Shown here piece after piece: positions 57,791 through 64,000 of a stretch of DNA of 64,000 bases. Origin of the DNA: Armillaria gallica (lineage: Eukaryota > Basidiomycota > Agaricomycetes > Agaricales > Physalacriaceae). The notes beneath the pieces are model-generated. The model ran no database searches. It worked only from the letters and a program-made list of their open reading frames with translations, and was not told the DNA's origin. The stretch spans positions 1,054,001 to 1,118,000 of the forward strand of contig JBANDB010000015.1 in assembly GCA_037576215.1 (NCBI GenBank), read 5' to 3'. Position 1 is the stretch's first letter. Each line of letters starts with the position of its first letter. The translations under genes were made by a program, and so were the position numbers.

Positions 57791-60700
57791 AACGATCAAG
57801 GAGAGTTAGCCCTGCAAATCGTGCAGACTAGTGATGGTAGCTTTGAAATTGAAGGCTATATGAAGCCAACAGAAGGCGCTAGTTTCTCAGAGAAAGAACT
57901 ACGAGACAGCTTTCTCATGGCTTCAATGAATAGCGAAGAAAACCTTTTGCAAGATAAGCAAGCCAAGGGACTATTAAACTCTTACTTTCAAGGTAAGGTA
58001 GTTCCAGAAGGCTATAAAATGCAATATCATGTGTGCGAGCACACTAGTGATGGCTCTCCATTACTAGACGATACTGAAATCCCAATATATAATGTACTAG
58101 TTGATAACCTGCATGCAAAATCGAAGACCAGTCAGCCTACCAAGAAAAAGACGGCACTAGTCCCCGGTTTTGAACACCTTGGTGCATGCATGAAGAGCCC
58201 CGACTTTAAACCAGTCGCAGTGCTCGCTAGTAAGAAATATAAACCTGTAGCATTGAAGGTAAAGCCACTATTAGGCGATCTGCCGGACAAGTTCCGAATA
58301 GTGAGAGACATTAAAGGTGATCCCCTCAAAGACATCCCACTATTGAGCACTAGTCCGCCAGAATACGTTCCTACAGTGCGCTACACCCCTGAAAGAAAAG
58401 CTAAGATTGACGAAAACCATCCAGAAGGATTCCTATGGCCAGAAGAGCGCAAGCTAATGCACCATTTCATGACTATCCAAGAGCAAGCCTTTGCTTGGGA
58501 CGACACTGAACGTGGGCATTTCCAAGAGGACTTCTTCCTGCCAATAGATATTCCTATAGTACCGCACACTCCATGGGTTTTGAAGAATATTCCAATCCCA
58601 CCTGGAATCTATGAGGAAGTCTGTCGGATTATTAAATCCAAGATCAACGCTGGTGTATACGAGCCGTCTAATTCCTCTTATCAATCAAGGTGGTTCTGCA
58701 TAATTAAGAAAGACAGGAAAAGTCTTCGACTAGTACATAGTTTGGAGCCTCTGAATGCAGTGACTATTGCGCATTCTGGGATTCCACCAGCCACAGACGA
58801 ACTATCCAAGCATTTTGCAGGAAGAGCGTGTGGAGGATGTTTGGACTTGTACGTTGGATATGATGAGCGAGATATTGCTGTTGCATCCAGAGATTATACT
58901 ACATTCCAAACCCCATTCGGTTCGATGCGACTAGTGAAATTACCAATGGGTTGGACCAATTCAGTGCCAATATTCCATGAAGATGTAACGCATATCCTAC
59001 GAGAAGAAATCCCGCATGTCACTCGTCCCTATATCAATGATGTACCTGTACGAGGGCCCAAAACTCGCTATGAAACTGAGGGTGGAGGCTTTGAGACTAT
59101 TCCAGAAAACCCTGGGATTCGTCGGTTTGTATGGGAACATATGCAAAACATGAATTGAGTGGTTCAACGGATGAAATATTGTGGAGGGACCTTCTCAGGA
59201 CCTAAGACATTCTTGTGTGTTGAGGAAATGACGGTGGTTGGTCATCTATGCATGTATGAAGGAAGAAAAATTGAACCTGATAGAGTTGGAGTCATCAGTC
59301 GATGGGGTCCTTGCCAGCACCTCACAGATGTATGAGCCTTCTTAGGCACTTGTGGTGTCTGTCGAAAGTTTATAAGGGACTATTCAAAAATAGCAGAACC
59401 ACTAGTCAAGTTGACACGACTCAATGTACCCTTCGAGTGGGAGACTGAACAGCAACTAGCCATGGACAAGCTCAAGCACGCGGTCGTGACTAGTCCAGCG
59501 ATTTGACCGATTGACCTCACTAGTGAAGCGGAAGTAGGTCTATGCATCGATACTTCATATAAAGCTGTTGGGTTCTACATCTATCAAGTCAATGAGAAAG
59601 ATCCTACCAAGCAATATTATGTGCACTTCGGTTTGATCACTATGAACGAGAGAGAAGCACGGTTTTCACAGCCCAAACGCGAGTTGTATGGACTATTGCG
59701 AGCTTTAAAAGCTTGTCAGTATTGGCTTATTGGGATTCGCAACTTAGTGGTTGAGACCGACGCGCAGTACATCAAGGGTATGCTAAGCAACCCAGGAATG
59801 GGACCAAATGCCACGATCAATCGTTGGATAGAGAACATTCTGATGTTTCACTTCACCCTTCGACATGTGAAAGGTAGTACTTTCCCCGCTGATGGACTAT
59901 CGAGGCACGATGCGCAACCTGATGATGAGATCCATCCTGACTTGGAGGATTACGAGCTAGAGGACCATGGCCCTTTGAAGTTTGAAGTAGTGGAAGGCAC
60001 TAGTGAGCTGCCGAAGGAGATAGAAGAATTTAAGAATGAAATAGATAGTCGAGGTGGCTACATGTATACACTAGCCACTAGTATTGATGATTTCGCTGTA
60101 GAATTGGACGAAGCATGCTCTTGTGAACTAGAATTAAGAAATCTCTACTTAGCACAGGAGAAAACCAATGAAATCATATGCCAGTTCTTGAAAGCGACTC
60201 CACTCATTCCAGATCTCGAGTATAAGTTTGATCCTAACAAAAGAGAGGACTACCCAGAGAAACAACGGACTAGTAGTGGACTAGCACAAGATGAATGGCT
60301 ACCACATGTCAGAACTTGGTTGAGGAACCTTAGGCACTGCCCAGAAGGACTTAATGACAAACAATACTTGACTTTCAAGCAATACTGTCGTAACTTCTTC
60401 TTGGACAAGGAAGGCAGACTATATAGATGCAGCACTGAAGGAGACCATAGACTAGTAGTGGATAAAGAGCATCGAATGTATATGATGAGATTGGCACATG
60501 ACTCATTAGGACATAGAGGCTTTTACGCGACTAAGTCACTATTGGAGCAATGGTTTTGGTGGCCAGAGTTGGAACAGGACGTCAGTTGGTATGTCAAGTC
60601 TTGTCATTTATGTCAAGTCAGACAGAAGACGATGATCCATATTCCGCCCTCTGTCACCGAAACACCTCCGCTATTCCAGAAAGTACACTGCGATACTATG

Positions 60701-61845
60701 GTTATGAGCCCGGCGTCTAATAAGTGCAGATACATAGTTCATGCATGCGACTCGTTATCGTCCTGGCCTGAAGCGAGGGCCTTACAACAAGAAAATGCGA
60801 AAGCAATTGCAATTTGGTTCTTTGAGGACGTGATATGCAGGTGGGGCTGTCCCAATGAAATAGTAACTGATAACGGCGGACCTTGGGTCGCAGTTACACA
60901 GTGGCTAAGTGATAAGTATGGCATCACCGGCATAAAGATCACTCCTTACAATTCACAAGCAAATGGAAAAATTGAAAGAGGCCATTGGGACCTTCGTCAA
61001 TCGCTGGTTAAAGTGACTAGTGGCAACTCAAGGAAGTGGTTTTACTTCCTACCGCATGTATTGTGGGCTGACCACATCACCATCAAACGTGGTACCGATT
61101 GCTCGCCGTATTTCATGGCACTAGGCACACATCTGATAATACCCCTTGATGTAGTGGAAGCGACTTGGCTAGTCAACCCACCAAGTGGAGTCTTGAGCAC
61201 CGCAGACCTTATAGGCATGCGAGCGAAAGCACTAGCCAAGCACACCCAACATGTAATGGCCATGCAACAGAAAATTAATAAGAACAAACTTGATACAGTA
61301 CTGCGCTACCAACGTGAGCACAAGGCCACTATTGTGGACTACGACTTCAAACCAGGTCGACTAGTGCTTATGCGAAACACACGGGTCGAAGAAAGTCTTG
61401 ACAGTAAGATGGAGCCAAGGTACATGGGACCACTAGTCGTTATAAGAAGGACTAGAGGCGGTTCTTATGTTTTAGCAGAGTTGGATGGATCAATAGTGGG
61501 TGGCACAGTCGCTCAGTTTAGAGTAATCCCATACCATGCGAGGCATAGTATCAAGTTACCCAAGAAAATCCATGATTTAATCGATATAAGTCCCCAAACT
61601 CTGAAGGAGTTGGTGGCTGGTGACGAGTCTGTCCCAACAGAATACCACTATCGGCCCTTAGGCAAGAAATTATATGGTATAGACTGAGTTAGGCTGCAAC
61701 AGAGCGACACTAGTGGGTCTGACAGTGAAGATTCTGGTTCAGAAGCTGAGGGATACCCTCAGCCTGATGAATATGATAGCAATAGTGATGAAGACGACAA
61801 AGTCCCCATCGCTAGTCGACTCAGAAGCTCAAACACTGCGGTCTA
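57788..61845 (+). pseudogene. pol: Reverse transcriptase - RNase H - integrase polyprotein with four in-frame TGA
   Basis: One frame from ATG 57788 to TAG near 61845, broken only by TGA at 59156, 59333, 59504 and 61685. RT: YQSRWFCIIKKDRKSLRLVH, TPFGSMRLVKLPMGWTNSV and YIND at 59030-59041, where the family has YIDD. RNase H: EVGLCIDTSYKAVGFYIYQ, KRELYGLLRALKACQYWL, VVETDAQ. Integrase: HHCC zinc finger (HDSLGHRGF..CHLCQVRQ, 60500-60625), then DTM..TDNGG..KIERGHWD as the D,D-35-E triad, and a chromatin-side tail (LVLMRNTRVEESLDSKMEPR, YMGPLVVI). After the fourth TGA the frame continues as an acidic tail (TSGSDSEDSGSEAEG). The stops lie where Arg is expected, as if CGA had become TGA. Integrase is otherwise intact. 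Confidence 0.85.
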
Positions 61846-61991
61846 GAATGGTCAAACACACTTTATATTGCTAAGTAACGATGGTGTAAGCTAGGTATTG
61901 TATCTAAGCAGTTGGAAATCATGAGAAACGACAGACTAGTGATTGAAAACTTGTATATATGGCGACTAGTAATGGTTCAGAATGGCTAGTA

Positions 61992-64000
61992 CTAGCCAAG
62001 CTTGGAACTAGAGGCAACCGGAGCAGAAGAACCATCTTCCATAGGAACTGGAAGGCGATTTTTGAGCTGCTTGATGACCTGGCCATGGTGAGCAACCACA
62101 AACTCATGGTACTTGAGCAAGTACTCGATTTTGTGAGTCGTAGCGATCATGTCATTGTGAAGATCGGCCTCTCTAGAGCGCAAGATGCTCTCGGAAGGAT
62201 TGATATGATCTCCAGCACTGACTAGCGTGGCCACGGCGTCAACAGTACTCTGACTAGCCTCGTTATTGATAGCTAAGTCAGCTGCTAGAAAAAGAAAGAA
62301 GGTCAATAGTGCATCAGATAGCTCACTAGTGAGCACATACCAGCAATAGTGAAAGGGGAATCCTTGAAAGCATGGTCAGTAGAGGTACGAGGACGCTTCC
62401 TGGCTTGGATAGCAGCCTCATTGGCCTTCCCTTTGGCGATAATCGCTTCGGCAGCCTGGTATTTGTGAAAAGATGAGTTAAAGTCGGCTACTAGTGATAT
62501 AAATTCACCTGAATCGCCTCCGCATGACGCTCTTCCTTCTCCTTTTCCCTCTGAAAGAAAACTTTAGAAAAGTAAAGAAGAAACCCAACTAGTAGACTAA
62601 CCTGAGCAGCCTGAGCAGCCTTCTTGGTCTTGAGGAACTTGGGGAGGGGAATCTTGTGCCCTTCGACGATGTTGCCGGCAGTAGGGTTGCGATTGACAAT
62701 GACATTGACATCTTCGTCGATATTCATCTGTTCAAAGCGCGAAATGACAGTATCAGCCTTGCAATGAACAGTAGCTAAGGTAAACAATACTGAGTCAGTT
62801 TCCTATGGCGCAAGGGAAGAAAAGCGTACTGGGAGCAGGTTTGTCCTTCACTGAACCAGGCTGGGTCCTTGGGGCCTTTGTAGGCGGACCAATCGGTACA
62901 GTAATCGAAAGGCCGACTTCAGGCTTCTTGGGATTGGTGAACTTCTTCTTAGGCGACGATGCCTTCTGCTTTTGGTTCTTGGAAGTACCTTTAACCTAGC
63001 CGGTACAGTCACCTAAGTGGACGGCAAGCAAGAAAAACAAAAGTACTTACTAGAGGAGTAGGGCCACTAGTGGAAGAAGCCTTACCAGGCGACCAAGCCT
63101 TGGGCTTGGGAGCACCTTTACCACCAGTGTGCTGCATCAAAAGGGGTGAATTGATAAGCGAAGCATGAAAGAGAACGGCGACTGACCTTGGGGAGGACCT
63201 CCCCTTCAGACTCGTCCGTTTCCCCCTCAGCTTCATCACCGGTACGGTTCTCCTCACTGGCGGAGTCGCCCCCTTCTTCCTCATCATTGTCGCCTGAAGC
63301 GTCGGGGTTGCCTGAATCATCAACCGATGAGGCTGGACGTTTATGCCCCTGCGGCTTGGATAATGCTGAAAGGAAAGTGTTGGGGAGCAGAGTATCTTCC
63401 TCGATCTTGACATGCTGGAAAGTACAATTCAACCGAAAGAAATGAAATGAAAGAATATAGCATGCACCCCAGACTGTTTGCTCATCTTTAGCTCCCAGCC
63501 GTCGAAGCTAGGAAGTTGCAAGTTTGCCGGGAGTTCGGTGACGATGGCCTCGCAGGTGTAAAGCAGGTCGTGAGCGAAGGACACAGCAGGATGCGCTTTG
63601 TCCTCATGAGAAAGCTTCAGAATGCTGATCTAAAAAGTTGCAAAAAGGAAAATTTTAGCGAGGAACGACAGCAATAGTAAAGGATTCATGTACCAGGAAG
63701 GGAGTACTATCCTTTAACACCCGAGCAAGTTCCTTCGGCTGGCATTGACCACGCTTGTCTGGGTTGAGAAGGGGACGGAGTCGGTTGACCCCTGTAGCGA
63801 AGTCCTCGAGGTTCATCAGTAAGAAGAAGGAAATACTAGTGAAAAGTAAGGACAACTAGTCGATGGGAGGAGCGAAAGTAAGGAAGTTTTATGGAAGTCG
63901 GACTTAGGTTTGATTCAATACAGTTTTCCAAGCTGAGCTTGAAACGGCTGTACTGGCATTATGGCTAGCAGCCCCTCGATCGCAGTAGTAGCCCATACAC
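61992..64000 (-). CDS. Multi-exon gene antisense to and downstream of the retroelement, 5'-partial
   Basis: Nine minus-strand exons can be joined without breaking the frame: 61992-62284, 62341-62455, 62509-62550, 62602-62774, 62830-62995, 63051-63131, 63187-63414, 63468-63629 and 63694 onward; introns are 51-64 nt with GT..AG ends. More than 440 codons lie in the window; the start is not resolved. The N-terminal part (NLEDFATGVNRLRPLLNPD, HPAVSFAHDLLYTCEAIVT) looks globular, the middle is acidic then basic and Pro-rich (DNDEEEGGDSASEEN; SPKKKFTNPKKPEVG), and the end is helical (ADLAINNEASQSTVDAVATL, YLLKYHEFVVAHHGQVIKQL). No known domain; possibly a nuclear, nucleic-acid-associated protein. 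It carries the same ACTAGT word in exons and in at least three introns as the retroelement beside it, which suggests it belongs to the same mobile unit. Confidence 0.65.

Larger units (their letters stand above)
53153..61845 (+). mobile_element. Ty3-like LTR retroelement (coding part and leader)
   Basis: Leader of about 1.4 kb, then gag, a linker ORF, protease and RT-RNaseH-integrase in the Ty3/metavirus order. No LTR pair could be found in the window: nothing in 53.0-54.58 kb recurs after the integrase, so the right LTR is either lost or beyond 64 kb, after the antisense gene. A possible primer-binding site is TGGAGCCCACCACGAGGG near 54455. The limits given are those of the motif zone and the last pol codon. 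Confidence 0.75.
53153..63860. repeat. Zone saturated with the palindrome ACTAGT
   Basis: By eye about 57 ACTAGT hexamers lie between 53153 and 63860, against two or three expected by chance and about five in the preceding 53 kb. Near-matches (GCTAGT, ACTAGC) add some thirty more. Copies fall in the leader (18 before 54585), in gag, in all pol frames, in the tail, and in exons and introns of the antisense gene. Flanking bases vary freely, so it is the hexamer that is repeated, not a longer unit. Confidence 0.9.

Noticed and set aside
46373..61687. TGA read as a sense codon (recoding) in the transposon frames
   Set aside because: Host genes here (ATG4, mannanase, HET, DUF6535 copy 2) end normally and one Helitron indel shows decay. 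CGA to TGA deamination explains the pattern better.
53153..61990. LTR pair around the Ty3-like element
   Set aside because: No stretch of 53.0-54.58 kb was found again after pol within the window; the right LTR is either absent or beyond 64 kb.
1..64000. tRNA, rRNA genes or CRISPR-like arrays
   Set aside because: Scanned for T-loop boxes, rRNA cores and regular spacer-repeat patterns; none convincing. The ACTAGT copies are irregularly spaced and have no spacer regularity.

Overview
The window reads as an Agaricomycete (mushroom-forming basidiomycete) chromosome segment, probably from a wood or litter decomposer. Genes carry many 50-60 nt GT-AG introns. Lineage-typical families are present (DUF6535 membrane proteins, F-box/LRR proteins, a HET protein, basidiomycete protein-kinase-like genes), together with a CBM1-linked GH5 mannanase and basidiomycete-type Helitron and Ty3 elements.

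1-12 kb is the most orthodox part: the 3' three quarters of ATG4 running in from the left edge, a small spliced secreted protein, a 2-oxoglutarate/Fe(II) oxygenase, an F-box gene with a broken partial copy beside it, and a 14-exon secreted beta-mannanase with 9- and 12-nt microexons. 12-45 kb is accessory sequence: an intact gag-like ORF without pol; two copies of a DUF6535 gene (one intact, one with a single premature TGA); three copies of a protein-kinase-like gene, all broken mainly by transition stops, one running into an HSP70 C-terminal EEVD fragment; a HET-domain gene; pieces of the oxygenase and F-box genes scattered next to a dispersed repeat; and a decayed gene whose N-terminus resembles MLKL/HeLo-type four-helix domains.

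45.8-52.9 kb holds an autonomous-type Helitron (RepHel on the minus strand). It is inactivated by about ten in-frame stops, mostly TGA, plus one frameshift. Its flanks are dense in CCAGGT/ACCTGG words. From 53.15 kb to the right edge lies a Ty3-like retroelement with a chain of overlapping ORFs (gag, a linker ORF, protease, RT-RNaseH-integrase), two of whose junctions are TGATG stop-start overlaps. A nine-exon antisense gene follows it.

The strongest unexplained signal is that this whole last 10.7 kb (leader, coding sequence, antisense exons and introns) is saturated with the palindrome ACTAGT, about 20-fold above expectation. The palindrome dictates codon choice for Thr-Ser and Leu-Val pairs. 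The neighbouring segment (51.6-52.6 kb) is similarly loaded with another palindrome, ACCWGGT. These two zones are the best candidates here for a previously undescribed biology.
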